Part shown: in pieces, positions 46,611 to 58,529 of the stretch
Layout of the letters: each line of letters opens with the position of its first letter
How positions within the stretch are numbered: the stretch's first letter is position 1
Assembly (NCBI GenBank): GCA_002110485.1
Contig: MOWL01000067.1
Location: forward strand, 1,798,001 to 1,862,000
Length of the DNA: 64,000 bases
Source of the DNA: Emergomyces orientalis
Lineage: Eukaryota > Ascomycota > Eurotiomycetes > Onygenales > Ajellomycetaceae
Direction of reading: 5' to 3'
Position numbers and translations under genes: made by a program
The notes under the pieces: generated by a model
Told to the model about the DNA's origin: nothing
What the model saw: the letters and a program-made list of their open reading frames with translations, nothing else
Databases searched by the model: none

Positions 46611-49079
46611 GGCAACAATCCGCCGTTGCGGGTATCTAACAAATGCACATGTTGTCAGAGGCATCCATCAGCTCTCTGCAACGCACCCAAAGCATAGATA
46701 GAGAATCAAGCCAATATTACTCTCCAACACATGTAATGTACAGTACATACATCTGCTACATCCTGCTACCATCTGCCCCTCTGTGTGTGTATGTGTTACT
46801 TAGATATGTCGAGTTCAAGCAGTTTTACCCCAACCAACCGACCAGGCGACAAAAACCCTTTCCCCCCCCCGCTGCCCAATCAATTCCCCCAATTCATGGG
46901 TCAGTCCATTCAACATCGCATGCTCACCGCCCAATCAAAAAACCACAAGCTAGTTGGACAAAACATCATCTTGTCACCTGTGAATATCCATACACACCTG
47001 AGTAGGCCCCAAACCCCCTCTGGCATCCATGCATTTATCCCATCCATCCATGCATCCATGCATGCATATATGCATTGCATCTGCATCCATCAACAAAACA
47101 AAACCAATAAATAACCCTGATTAAAATTCAAGAAAAATTTTTAAAAAAATTCCATTATTTCCCTATTCCTCTAGAATAAATGAGACATCAGCAGGCCACT
47201 TCCTCCTGTCCTTCCCTGCGCTGGTTCTGCAGAGTAAGAGTTATGGAAATTATATCATAGGAGACATTGGAAAAATACCTAGATAGGGAGTTTATGTTTC
47301 TCGCTTGGGGGGGGGGGGCAGTCGTTTGCCCCTGACGACATAACTCTAACTCTCCTGAACAGTATAGACCAGGCGGGCGGCTATGGCATGGTGGTGTTAT
47401 TATTTTTAAAACTTTTTAATTTTTAATGGTTGCTGGCTCAAAGCAATATTCCGCCAAAAATGATCTGTACAGTTGTTTTATCAGTACATCTGTCGAGTTT
47501 TGTGAGTCCCCTGGGTAAGTTGATGTTTTTTTAGTTCTCTCAATCCAAAAAAGCGAATTATTATGTAAGTCTTCTTAGAAGGAGGCGGCGGCTGGCCCCA
47601 AATTGAGCTAAAAAAGCAAATCTAACCAAGGGCTGCTCAGATGCTCATTGATTGGGTTATCGGGAATTTCCTTTAGTTAGCTCCGCGTCTCGTTGATGTC
47701 AGGGATGTTTTTGTATCATTGGTATGTTACTATTTATGGAGTCTTATTAGGGCAGGTCCACGGGTTATATAATAATCAATCTGATGGATGAATGGGGTGG
47801 CGATGAAATTTATGGTGTTATGCCAGAGAGGGGTTAAACTCGTGGATATCCGGAATCTGGTACGTGTACGTGTCTGTCGGTCTGAGCAACGGATGTCAGA
47901 GATGATGGTTGATGGGGATATTTTCTGGCCCAGATAGACGCCTGCTGACCCCATGCGGGAGAAACGGAAAGAGGATCTGCCAGAAGAGATGGCCATGTAA
48001 ATCTATGCGTTATGTTAAAGCATATAGAGTGTATTCGACCCAATGGACCCAGATTGAGGTTCACCTCGTGGATGCACAGACGTACGTAGATACTTTAAGA
48101 GGACAGACACACTCTCTGCTCACATTCAGTCCTTTTTGTTCAAAGTTATTATTTAAGCCTGTGGAGGAACTTCAGAGCCGCAAGGGAACCAATCCATTTT
48201 GCGGGTGTTTTGTGCCTGGCCTGAGTCATCACCACCACCTAAACAAATTCCCTCTCTGGAATCTTCCTCTTGTGTCTGGGGGGGTACCTTGAGTCCTTGG
48301 CGGATGTACCTGACTCTGATGCATCTGTGGACGACTGGGGGCTCTGGGCGGTCTCTGGGCGGTCTCTGGGCTGTGTGGCGGGGGGTGGGAGAAAACAAAG
48401 GCCAAAGCCCCACCCCCAAACAAACACAGACAAACACACCTGGACCCGGTGGACCTCCAATAAGAATGACTCGGGCCAGACCTTGGAACCAGTCAGCAAC
48501 CACAGCCCCCCTCCTCCGACGTCACCGCCCGCCAATCACAGCCGACTCGTGGGGTACCAGCATTCTCCACAAGTCCGCAGCTTGGCGGCATTCCTGGTTG
48601 GCTGTGCAAACCCAATGACTCCAGAGTTTTGGGAAGGGAGGTGCCGCAATTGGCTGATTTCATGACCCAGACCCACAATCCATGCCCTGATCCCTGTCGT
48701 ATCCCTGTAACAATTTTGTTGCTAGAGGCAACTTTTAGCGCCGCGCTTTACCATATTGAGAAGCAAGTGTATCAGACCAGCGTCTCCCAGGAACCTCTGG
48801 AAAATTCAAATCCCCATGTTGTAGCAGGGAGGGAGGTACCTGGCACCGAGTGGGAGGCGTCATACAAACACAAGTCACTCTTCTCAAGTTTCCTCGCAAG
48901 CTGCAAGCCACAGGTTCTGCAAGTCAGGTGTTGGGTGATAGCCTCACAGGGTATTTTGCAGGTACCTTTTAGGCGACCGCCACAGCAAGAAGATACTGGC
49001 AAGTGACTTTGGGTGTCCCAATGGATGCCCTAGGAGTCACATGACCGGCTTCCCTTCCAGGGTTTCTGCCTCCCTCGCT

Positions 49080-49300
49080 CTCCCTCCCCCCACACCGACT
49101 CTTTTTCTTCTCTTCTCCTCTTCTTCTTCTTTCTTCTAAACCCAACCTCCTCCACCATACTCTTATCTCTATTTCTTTGTGTACTCTGCTTCTACTTCTA
49201 CCTTCTACCTTCTTCTTCTGCTTCTTATAATTTTGCTATCTTCTCTTACTCTCTAATTCTTCCTCTTCTTCTCTTCTTCTCTTCTTCTCTTCTTCTCTTG
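49080..49300 (+). repeat. Pyrimidine-rich leader tract with TCTTC repeats
   Basis: Mostly C and T on the + strand for over 200 bases, ending in four to five copies of CTTCTTCTCTT-like units at 49258-49298. Position and strand match the pyrimidine-rich leaders common upstream of strongly expressed fungal genes, here the gene at 49587. Confidence 0.6.
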
Positions 49301-49586
49301 GCTGTGTTGATAGAAGTCGGTCTTGTGTGTTGTGTTGTCTTGTGTTGTCAATCAACCTCCTCTTCCTCCCACTCCTGCTTGGTCCCCCCTCCCACACATC
49401 CGACATTTCCCCTGTTCCAACAACAACAACCAACAAACGGCTCCCCCCCAAACGCCCAACAAACAAACCACCTCATCAACATATTCATCAATCTACCCTC
49501 GCTCGACTCCTGGCTAAGCAAATTTGTACTTCATTCTTCTCGGATGTAATCTTGTTTTTGCCTTGCAACCAACCAATCCACACAAA

Positions 49587-50330
49587 ATGTCGTCCTATTT
49601 CTTCTCGCCACAACAGCACCACCATGCCGCCAGCCAGCATCATGCCCACCACCATCACCACCAGCAGCAGCAACAACAACAACAGCAGCAACAACAGCAA
49701 CACCCTGCTCCCCCCACCTCTCACACGGCTGCCTCTGCTTCTCATGCTCACCACGGCGGCGGTGGGCGGTCCCGTCGAACCCCCAAGATGGCTGCACACA
49801 ACAATGCCCAGAGACAATTCCGTGGCGTCAAGAGCATGCGGGAGCTGGCGGAAGCCCCCGCTGTAACTGCTTTCCGTGCTCGGTTTGAGGCTGGCCGTTC
49901 GTTTGATCTAGATGATGATTTGGAGTTCTGTCCTGGTTTGCTGACTGAAGATGATGTATGTCTTGTCATCATATTGTGAACCTTTTTATTTTTAAAACTG
50001 GTTCGTGTTATTAACCCACTATTCTCTTTTCGACAGCTCCAATCCATCCACTCCTATGCTTCAGACCGCTCCTCTCTCGCCAGCATCTCACCAGACTCCT
50101 CCCCACTCCAGCATCAGATCCAGCCCGCCCAACAGGTCACTCCGTCGATCTCTCTATCCCCCGCTTCTCTTAACAACTCCTCTGCTTTTTCTTCTGCTTT
50201 CGGTAGTAATCTTAATCAGATGAAACTTCATCAGCCCTCTGCGATCCGCGCTAGGAATGCCATCCCAATCGTCAACCCAAGCACTGGCATGCGGGTCTCG
50301 AGCCCACCAGGCAGCCAACCAAGATGGTAA
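49587..50330 (+). CDS. Conserved-looking fungal protein of unknown function, Gln/His-rich N-terminus
   Basis: I do not recognise this protein. Exons are 49587-49955 and 50037-50330, joined in phase 0, giving 220 residues. Residues 1-40 are His/Gln-rich (five His then a Gln run encoded by CAG/CAA). A basic patch GGRSRRTPKM follows, then the most ordered-looking part, QRQFRGVKSMRELAEAPAVT and AFRARFEAGRSFDLDDDLEF, running into CPGLLTEDDLQSIHSYASDR. The remainder is Ser/Pro/Gln-rich and ends with VSSPPGSQPRW. No membrane segment, signal peptide or enzyme motif is visible. Unusually long non-coding flanks (4.3 kb before and 2.9 kb after), the pyrimidine leader and the disordered composition suggest a regulated, possibly regulatory nuclear protein, but this is inference. 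Confidence 0.7.
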
Positions 50331-53215
50331 TGATTCTAGATAAAAGACAAAACAAAAACAAAAACGATCTCGAAACCTTCTTCGCCTACCCTGTCGATGT
50401 TGCCACTCGCTCATTTATTCATCTCTCCTCGTTCCTTCGTTGGCTGTTCTGTCTTGTGTGTCATCTCGATATTCAATGGACCTCTTGAGACCACTCCGGC
50501 CTTTTGTTAATACTTACTCTTCCTTAATCCCGACCGGATCTCCAGAACCACGCCTTTTTCTTCTTCTTTCTTCCTCTCCACTTTTAACGAAATAATCGCT
50601 ATCAGCTCATTCAGCCCAAAAAAAGCAAAAAAACCACCGTCGATCGAAATCTCTTGTATATACGTTTTTATCATTCTTCCGTCGACCACGACCAACCCAT
50701 CACCGTCGCCGGCTCACATTTGTGCGGGTTTTTATTATATTTAACGCTCCCGGAACATCCTGGTGATACCTTGTACCATCCTGACGATATAAACCATCCA
50801 AATATTTCCTTGATTTATTTTCCTGTGTTTTGAAAGCGACGGCGCCCTGCGGAATGGAAGTATTCCTTCAAACCTATTTTTATCTACAGTACCTATTTTT
50901 TCCCCAACGTTTTATATATACGCATACACACCTTTCCTTCCGGACGGAGAATGAAGGAAGACAACGACAAGAGAACAAAAAAAGCGAAAAACGCCCGGTC
51001 TTGCGAACGAGGAAACCAGCGTCTTTTTTTTCGAAGAACCATATCATGATGACATATATAGAACGAGCGGCGAAACTGTTTATTTTTCGGTATATAGTTT
51101 TTTTTTGTTTGTCATATATCTCATCTAGCCTTTTGTGACAGGGAAGACGAAAGAAGGGAAGACGGCATGATTCTACGGCGGGGTTGGGTCCGGAGTTGAA
51201 TTTTCTTTCTTCTTTGTGTCTTGCACCTTTTTGTTTCTTGTTATCTCTGTCTTAATCTGTTGACTGATTATATCTCTCGCTGAGCCCTTTTCTTTTCTCT
51301 TTTTTTTTTGTATTTTTTTTCATTTTTACACACCATATACTCCTAACAAATTTTGGATCTTTGGATTTGGGATTTTTTATTTGTTTTGGGTTTGGCGTGG
51401 TCGTGTTACTCTGTGTCTGTGTCTGTGTGGGGCTTTGTGTGTTTTGGACTGGCTGGGTGGTGTGTATGTGCATGGCATGTCTTGTTGCATGGAGCAAAAA
51501 TCTCTCTACCCGCATTTCTGATATCCAGAATTATTTCTTTTCCCATGTGGTTTTTCTATTTTAGTTGGCTACGCTATCTAGTCTTGGGTTTGTTGGGGGG
51601 GTTTTCTTGGGATCATCGGCCGCCGGTTGGGGTACAATGGTTTTGGTTTTCGCTTCTAGCTATCTATCTATCTATCTATCTATTTTGGCCTGGTTGGTTG
51701 GCTGGCTGGCTGGGTTGATTCAATTGGTTGGTTGTTGAGTTCTCTTCAGCAAGCGGGGGTTGATTTTTTTTTATTGTGCATGCGGGAAATTCTGTTTATT
51801 TAAACTTGAATATATATTTCTATTTTCTATTTTCTATTTTTTTTGTTCTAGCTATTTTGCTTTCTCTTCTTCGCTTCTTCACCCCCTTTTTTCAGTCTGT
51901 CTTGATAAATAGACAATGACTATGACGATGTATGCATGTGTTGCATGTTGATTTGAACAGTTCTTTCTCCCCTTCTCTCTTTCTTTCATATACGATTTTC
52001 ATGTCCAGTTTATTATTGAGAAATGAGAGTGAAAATGCATCAACTTTCTGCTATCTCATTACACATATATATATTCTACAACTATCTTCTATTTTACATT
52101 TATATATTATTCTAGATAGTCGCTGGGTGGCATTCTGTAGGAATGAGACTGAATAATATATATATATTCTGAATATCAGTATGAGCATGGAAAAACATGG
52201 CTCAGAAAAAAATGACTTCTGATTCAGTATAATTATCTCGGTTGGCAAGATTGAATTTGATCTCTGTACTTCTTTCTTCGTCTTAAGGTTGTTAGGGGAA
52301 AGAAGGTGAAGGGGAAAGAGTGGTTAGTGTACGTGCTGGGGGGAATATCCACTCAGCTGGATATATTGAGGTTTTAATTTTAATTTTATTATATTTAAAA
52401 ATTTATTTCACCTTTTGACATAATTAAAATTTAAGTATTCTGTGCTAATGTTTTCAATCTCAACTATTGTAAAAGGGATTGAGAAAAAAAGGTTCGCAGA
52501 TTTTTGTTGTAGAAGAGGAAAGGGGAAACTGCATATATATAAAGCTTCTTTCTTCTGATGGTGGTTGAAGGATAGGATTTTGAAAAGTAGTTGAAGAAAA
52601 TTAGAAATTAGAAAAAAAAAAGAAGAGAAGAGAAGTGGTGAGACAGGGTAAAGTAAAGAGCTTTGAACTTGCGAGCACACAGACGACCGACCGACCTCCC
52701 CGTCCACCAGTTTGGCGGAAGTTCATACTTGGTAAATTTCCCCAAAATTAGTTAAGCTTACCTAGGTATCCGGTTAATGCCGTGCGTGCCGTTTTCTCTA
52801 CCCGTTGATGTGCGTGGAAACTGTTCTCTGAAGTGAGTAAGTAAAGTAGACTGAAACAAAATTATATTCAAGTTACTAAGTACAGTATTGCACAGTTAGT
52901 ACAAGAAACAAAAAACATAGCTTGTCCAATTTAACACCAAACTCGTTCGCCCATTGGCCTATTTTGTAATGCATGAAATGCCATATTTTCCAGTGTCCTG
53001 AACGCAAAATACCCCAATTAATAGTCATTACCATTGTAGAGCTGATCGTGCGAGAAAGAAAAGACGTTTTTGCCGTTTTTGCCGTTTTGAAAAAAATGAG
53101 ACGGGCAAAAAGTTGAAAAAAAGGGAAAGAAAAGAAAAGGAACGAAAAAAAAATAAATAATAAAAAAAAGCATCATCCTTCTTCATATCCTTCAGCACTC
53201 CTTGCTCCCTCACCA
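50331..53215. other. 2.9-kb AT/T-rich non-coding region
   Basis: Between the 3' end of the 220-residue protein gene and the 3' end of the convergent aquaporin gene. It holds a (TATC)n run at 51661-51683, (GTCT) and (TG)-rich sequence at 51410-51470, and many T-runs. Open frames are low-complexity Phe/Leu/Lys translations. A long 3' untranslated region is possible. Confidence 0.5.
51661..51683 (+). repeat. (TATC)n microsatellite
   Basis: Five to six TATC units in non-coding sequence. Confidence 0.85.
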
Positions 53216-54485
53216 TCACATATTAGGGTCAAAGGTTTCATCTCGCGCCCCGGTCCCGCCCCCCGTCACCGTCATCATGCCCTCGCCCTCGTGCGCTCCC
53301 TTCTCATGATCAGCATCCTGCTCTGGGTTACACGTCTGAAATCGCAAAGCCCTCAGGAAAAAGTACCACCCAACAGCTATCAGTGTGCCCAGCACGGGGC
53401 CGAGCCAGTAGATCCAATGGTAGCTGGGGAAAGACCGGTTGATGACGTCAGGGCCTAGAGACCGGGCCGGGTTTAGGGAGGCGCCAGTGAAAGGGATGCC
53501 TGTACGGAGTAGAGATGGTTGTAATGGTTAGGCCGTTTAAGAATTATTGGAGCCGCTTTATTCATTCAGGCGAAGCAAAAGGGCCAGGAGTGGGGGGGGG
53601 GGGGGGGTTGGGAAAGGAAAAATAACGCACCAACAAGTTGTGTCAAAAAGAATGCCAACCCAATTCCTAATGGTGCTAGAAATGTTCCCCTATGCTTCAC
53701 GGCCGCGAGCATGATGATTGTAATTACCAACAGTGATGTCAGGAACATTTCAATGAATAATCCTTGTGCTATTGAGGCTCCACCGCCCAGGCGCGTCCCT
53801 ACAGTCAAAGGAGCTGGGAAAAGGGCGGAGGCCACACCCGCAGCGGCAATGCCACCTAAAAATTGCGCGGCAATGACCAGCGCGGCCCGGAGAATATGGA
53901 TGCCGCCGAGGAGTAGGAGCGCGAGGGTTACCTATTATATATTGTATGTTCCGTTCAGTACAGTTCTAATTTTTTTTTATTTTTCGGGAGAAAACGAGGG
54001 TAATCCTAATTGGATTTCTTTTCATTTGGGAGGTAAATAGATACCACAGGATTAAACATGCCGCCTGTCACACGATAAAAGATCCACACGTTCACGGCCA
54101 GAGACACGCCGAAGCCCAACGCTGTGTAGAGCAGGGCCATAGGGTCCTTTGCACCGCCGGGTGGTGGCGCAGTGTCATTGGCAATTATCCCGCTTGCGAA
54201 CGGGAAGAAGAGGAATAGGAAAGTGCCGACGAACTCGCCGACGGTGGCGACGACGTTGTTGCGAGGGGTGTCCGGGATCTCGAAGCGCCTTAGGCGATCA
54301 CGGGCGGAGACCAGCTTCCCAGGTTTACCATGTTCGTCAGCGCTGGTGGTAGGGGTTGCAGTACTAGGATTTGGATTGTAGCTTGGATGGGTGGTTGGAA
54401 AGCTGTTTGGATTGTAGTCCATGGGGCCACGATATGGCTCGGTGGCCGGATATGTGCTTGAATAGTTGACTGGAGTAGTGTCCAT
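53216..54485 (-). CDS. Aquaporin (MIP family) with altered first NPA motif
   Basis: Six-helix membrane channel on the minus strand. Exons are 54045-54485, 53631-53931 and 53216-53499, giving 341 residues. A long Pro/Thr/Tyr-rich cytosolic N-terminus (about 85 residues) precedes helix 1 (VATVGEFVGTFLFLFFPFAS). The first half-helix motif reads FNPV (residues 144-147) where the family normally has NPA, and intron 1 falls exactly after this Val. The second motif is standard, SLNPARSLGPDV (NPA at 257-259), with Ser after NPAR instead of the Asp usual in glycerol facilitators, which favours a water channel of the Aqy type or a related fungal subgroup. Intron 2 contains a 16-base G run (C on the coding strand) and TACGGAGTA near its acceptor. 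The C-terminal tail is acidic and His-containing. Transport specificity is not certain. Confidence 0.85.
53592..53607 (+). repeat. Poly-G tract in aquaporin intron 2
   Basis: Sixteen consecutive G on the + strand (C on the coding strand), 24 bases into the intron from the donor at 53630. Confidence 0.85.
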
Positions 54486-56951
54486 GGCTTCACGACCTGA
54501 TGTAGGTACTTGAGCGGGTATATCTCATCGGGTCATGGGTAGATAATAGGGGACTTTTCAAGGAGATTGCTGAATAAAGGAAAGATTGTGCTTTAATATG
54601 GATTTTTTACCGCGAAGGAGACAAATGATATCGGAATGACGGTTTATGTCAAAAAAGGGGAATTGAAGCTGTTGGCCATAGTGGAACAGAGTTTTGAAAA
54701 CGGTCACTCAATCTCCATGTGTTTTTCGGATTTTGTTTATGGTACGCCCGTTTTTCAAAACCATAAATCAGGACGTTACTTAAAGTAGGCATTGGTATAT
54801 AGACTTAGTACCTAGGTCGGTAAGTATCACAGCGAAAGCTTGTTAATCACATCCAATAATGCCACATCAACCCATGTGATTAAGCTAATGTATGGAGAAA
54901 TCCATACATGAGCGTGGTAGACAGCTTATTTCAACAGAATGTTGAGATATTACCCTGGACCTCGAAACGAGTGCTAGGATGCATTTCAATGAAATGATTT
55001 TGGTTCGAAAGGTGCAAAACGTCAACCTGTAAGAATTTTGGCTAGAAATTGCCGGGAGGGTTTTTTAAGTTCGAACGTTACCGAACTTTATTGCGATAAA
55101 ATATAGTTCGGGTTATATTGCAAAGATAGGGGTAGGTAGGCGCCAATTCTAGTCCGCATCATGAATATTGCTGTTCGGGAATGGAAATGTTAGCTGTCTA
55201 GATTTGAAGCATGAGTGTGAATAGGGTATTATGAATATCTCACGAAGCTACATATTCAACAGAGCACATAGCAACTAGTAGGATGTTTGAGAGTAGCATG
55301 GAGCTGTGATCTGTTTAATGTGTGTGTGTTATCTCAGATCTGCCGCTGACAGAGTAGCTTATTATATTGTAAATGTTGTAAAGCAAGCCAGCTGACTGTT
55401 TATAATACTCATGGCATCCTGTTTCCATTCACAGCTCTGGTTCTCGAGTCTACCCCTATCGCCGGAGACCTTTGATATGGCCAATTCTAGCGATTGTAAG
55501 AGTTAAGAGGTGTTTTGAATAACCTGTAGAGGTACTGACACGATGTACCTAGACGGTACCATGAGGCACTATATTGTCCTGAACCTTATCTTGGGAACCA
55601 TCAAATAAGTGTCCGATATGCATGAGGGCTCTGATCTTCCGAAAGATCTCCTGTTCAAGTCCAGAATTCTTGACATATCTCTGGCCAATGTACGCGGTTG
55701 ATGGGATTGGGTTTGTAGCCTCCCCATATCCGAGTTTCAGGACGATACTGATTTGGGTTAATCTGATAAGAAAAAGCAGGCCCCCTAAATGAGGCGATAG
55801 GAGGTGACGAAGATGTGGATAATAATTGAGTTTCAGTGAATTTTTCATAAGAAACAGTATAATATCCCTGAGTAACGTTGTGAAAAATGTCTGTTATCCC
55901 GCGCGATTCATTCCAACATCTGAATATTCGATGCCATTGAGTTTGATAACCAAATTGGAACTTTGTAACACACGCGAGGCCACTTTAAAGCGAATTCCAG
56001 AAGTTCTTGTAATCGGCCAGGGCACCATTTAACATGCACGGACTAAGTAGAGTCGTGTCATAGGTGGTGCGTATCGGATACCACAGGCCTTCGTCCTCGA
56101 GGGGATTCATGATGCAGTTTGTGGACCGCATCCGCACACAACACAACCGCACATTTGCCCTCAAGTATCTAGCAGAATTATGGTATAGCCATAGATAGAA
56201 GATCAAGGACATCAGGCAATAAGGATATAAATGGGATACTTCCAAAAGAGTCTCCTAACATCCGTGTCGTCCTACTTGACTGTGATTCTTCTGGTTTTAA
56301 ATCTGGAAGTTTCGTGAAGTTTTTCATGTCGAATGCAATGCCAAGCTGCAGACCCCGGGAAAATATTTATCCAGAAGCCTAACCCTCACCAACCTCTCAA
56401 AATAACCTTGTTTCAAAGCCAGCTCTAGATCGCCAATGACATCATGAATCTCTAAACCAGTTGCTGGCTCTTGGAAGTGGGGACTTTTGCTCTTCAGAGG
56501 TACTACACAGAGGGAACCACCATACCGTCACAAGCATAGTCATTCATTGTCTACTTGTTTCTTATTATATGTATCGAGGATCCACGAATTACGCATACTT
56601 CCAAGGTGCCTGTATTTGTATATATATAAAAATATATAACGCTATCCACAAGATCCTAAATCTACGCCGCATTCGTTGTTCAATCTACTTGGTCACTAGC
56701 CCCATCACGTCAACGGGACGGAAGGGAACTGGCGGAGTTGAACACATCAGTGTGCCACATTTTGATATCTTTTCAATTCCTCATATACCTTAGGAATTGA
56801 AGTTATTGCCTATTTGAATCTCGTGCGTCTTGCTGTGCCGTCTTTCCCGCTCGCCAATTGACACTAACCTGCACAGGTAAAGGTAGTTTCTTCGAGAGTA
56901 CCTATATATACTTATCCAATACATCACCATTCGATCTATTTCATCAACAGA
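54486..56951. other. Intergenic region with possible decayed gene fragment
   Basis: About 2.5 kb between divergent genes. Two minus-strand open stretches, 55985-56245 and 55549-55848, have a more protein-like composition than their surroundings (for example NPLEDEGLWYPIRTTYD and YGEATNPIPSTAYIGQRYVK), but they are broken by stops and frame changes and neither has family features I can name. The rest shows nothing recognisable. Confidence 0.35.
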
Positions 56952-57576
56952 ATGGCAAACATGGCATTTCTTGCGATTCCAAGGACCAGTCGTCTCCTTA
57001 ACCGGCCCATCTCCGCTCTGCGGGTTTATTCCCCATGCCTTAGCCAGGGATTCCACCAGTCATCGGCTCGGAATGCCCTGAAGGAGTCTGATAGACGTAA
57101 GTTGGAATATCAATGCGATATATATTCTTCTGACAGCTCATATTTCATGATTTGTCCTGACTAACGTCTGCTTTCCTCATGATAACCACAGATCGAGAAG
57201 GTGTTAAAGAAGCAATCCAAACCAGCAAGCAAAAACAGAACCAGCAGCGGAAGGATGGGGATCCACGGTGGCATGAATCGCTCGCCAGCGTTAGCGAGGC
57301 AGATGTAAGTGCCCTCCCCCTGTTACATTTCTTTCTTTTTTCTTCCTTACATATGTCGTCGATGTTCGGCTCAAATGAAGTAAAAGTAGTATTACAAAAA
57401 GTGATAGCTAATTCGGGGTTGCGTTCTCTTCATTTCCACAGGTAAAAGCTGACCGTGGCGAAATCGCTGAGGCCGCCGCTGAGATGGAACAACATATTCA
57501 ACAGGGAAAAATGGGCGGACGGAAGCCGGCTTCTCCGGGGACAGGTACTGGAAAGGGAGGTGGAATGATGACCTAA
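56952..57576 (+). CDS. Small, probably mitochondrial protein of unknown function
   Basis: Exons are 56952-57096, 57192-57304 and 57442-57576, giving 130 residues. The first about 35 residues (FLAIPRTSRLLNRPISALRV ...) are basic and hydroxylated without acidic residues and look like a mitochondrial presequence, with a likely processing region near RGFHQ-like GFHQSSARN. The mature part is hydrophilic and helical: RNALKESDRHREGVKEAIQT, then QQRKDGDPRWHESLASVSEA, ADRGEIAEAAAEMEQHIQQG, and a Gly/Lys-rich end. It resembles in size and charge the small helical mitochondrial proteins such as ATPase inhibitors or LEA-like proteins, but I see no diagnostic motif for either. Introns are in phases 1 and 0 and all joins keep the frame. 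Confidence 0.75.
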
Positions 57577-58529
57577 AAAGGAGGGCAGCAATTTGATGTG
57601 GTTCCATTGCAATCGGGATGGTTACCCCGGGCTTTAGAGCAAGAATTTCCTTCTTTATCTTCTCTCCGCTCCGACTTGAACACTTCTCTGATGTTTTGAG
57701 TGGTTTGTTGCTGTATTGAGTTAAGCTTCTGCTCTGTATATATATGCCTGCCTGTTTGTCGGATTGCAGGATATTTTTTTTCAGTTCTCCAACAGTCACC
57801 CCAGGACAGTTGGAGGGCTAAAAACGAAGCCGGAAACGAAGCCAAAAACAAAAGGTTGAACGGCAGGATAGGTTTGCATTCGGCCATCTATAAATGTGAT
57901 GGTGAAAATAAAGGGATGAATTGTAAATAGCTAAATTGAGCTCCCTTTTTGTGTTTTATTTTCATTAATCCGTGCAAGATGGTTCGAAGTGAGCTCACTC
58001 GAATATATTCTGTGGAGAAGTATCCCTGTTAAGGCTTGATAGACATGATGATTCATTCAGGGTTAATATTGAACGCCACCGTGACTGAATGTACAAATGT
58101 CATTAAGATAATATCTCTTCACAAGAACACATCTCTAGGTACAGAAACACACCGGTTCTCGGGTGCCTCCTGATAGTTGAAAATTGAGGGCGGTCAAATA
58201 GAAAACCCAAGTAGCGGACAATGTAAAATTTAGGAAAACAGAAAAAGAAAAATATATGCATGTAGGGACGGATAGATGCGCAAAAAGTGGAAAGGAGCGT
58301 AGGGGAAGAAGCCTGAAAAGCCCTATAACCAGTGAAAAGTAGCCTTCTGTACCGAAACGCCAGGTCTCAATAGCGCCTCTGATCATAGCCTCTGATCATA
58401 TACAGCTTATAAATTTGTAACCAGCTTGAGAACGCCCGTAAAAATGGAAAAGTGGTTAAAGCAAAAGGAAAAGTTGGATTGGCGAAGGGATGAACGGAAG
58501 CGATTGTCTGCCGAAGGATTGGTGCCCAT
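57577..58529. other. Intergenic region between convergent genes
   Basis: About 950 bases between the 3' ends of the small mitochondrial-type gene and Syn8. Only short unconserved frames; no RNA gene seen. Confidence 0.5.

Larger units (their letters stand above)
45314..49586. other. 4.3-kb non-coding region upstream of the 220-residue protein gene
   Basis: No credible gene on either strand. It contains an (AT)n run with a (GAA)n tract at 46556-46610, a G-run of about 10 at 47308-47318, and ATGCAT-type repeats at about 47030-47090. A GC-richer block lies at 48250-48680, with CCAAT on one strand near 48529 and ATTGG near 48648. A long pyrimidine tract at 49080-49300 includes repeats of TCTTCTCT. 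The GC-richer block gives many overlapping open frames in several frames, which argues against any of them. Long promoter plus leader of the next gene is the simplest reading. Confidence 0.55.

Noticed and set aside
48153..48665. Many overlapping open frames on both strands
   Set aside because: They occur in at least four frames of a GC-richer promoter-like block, are mutually exclusive, and none resembles a protein family.
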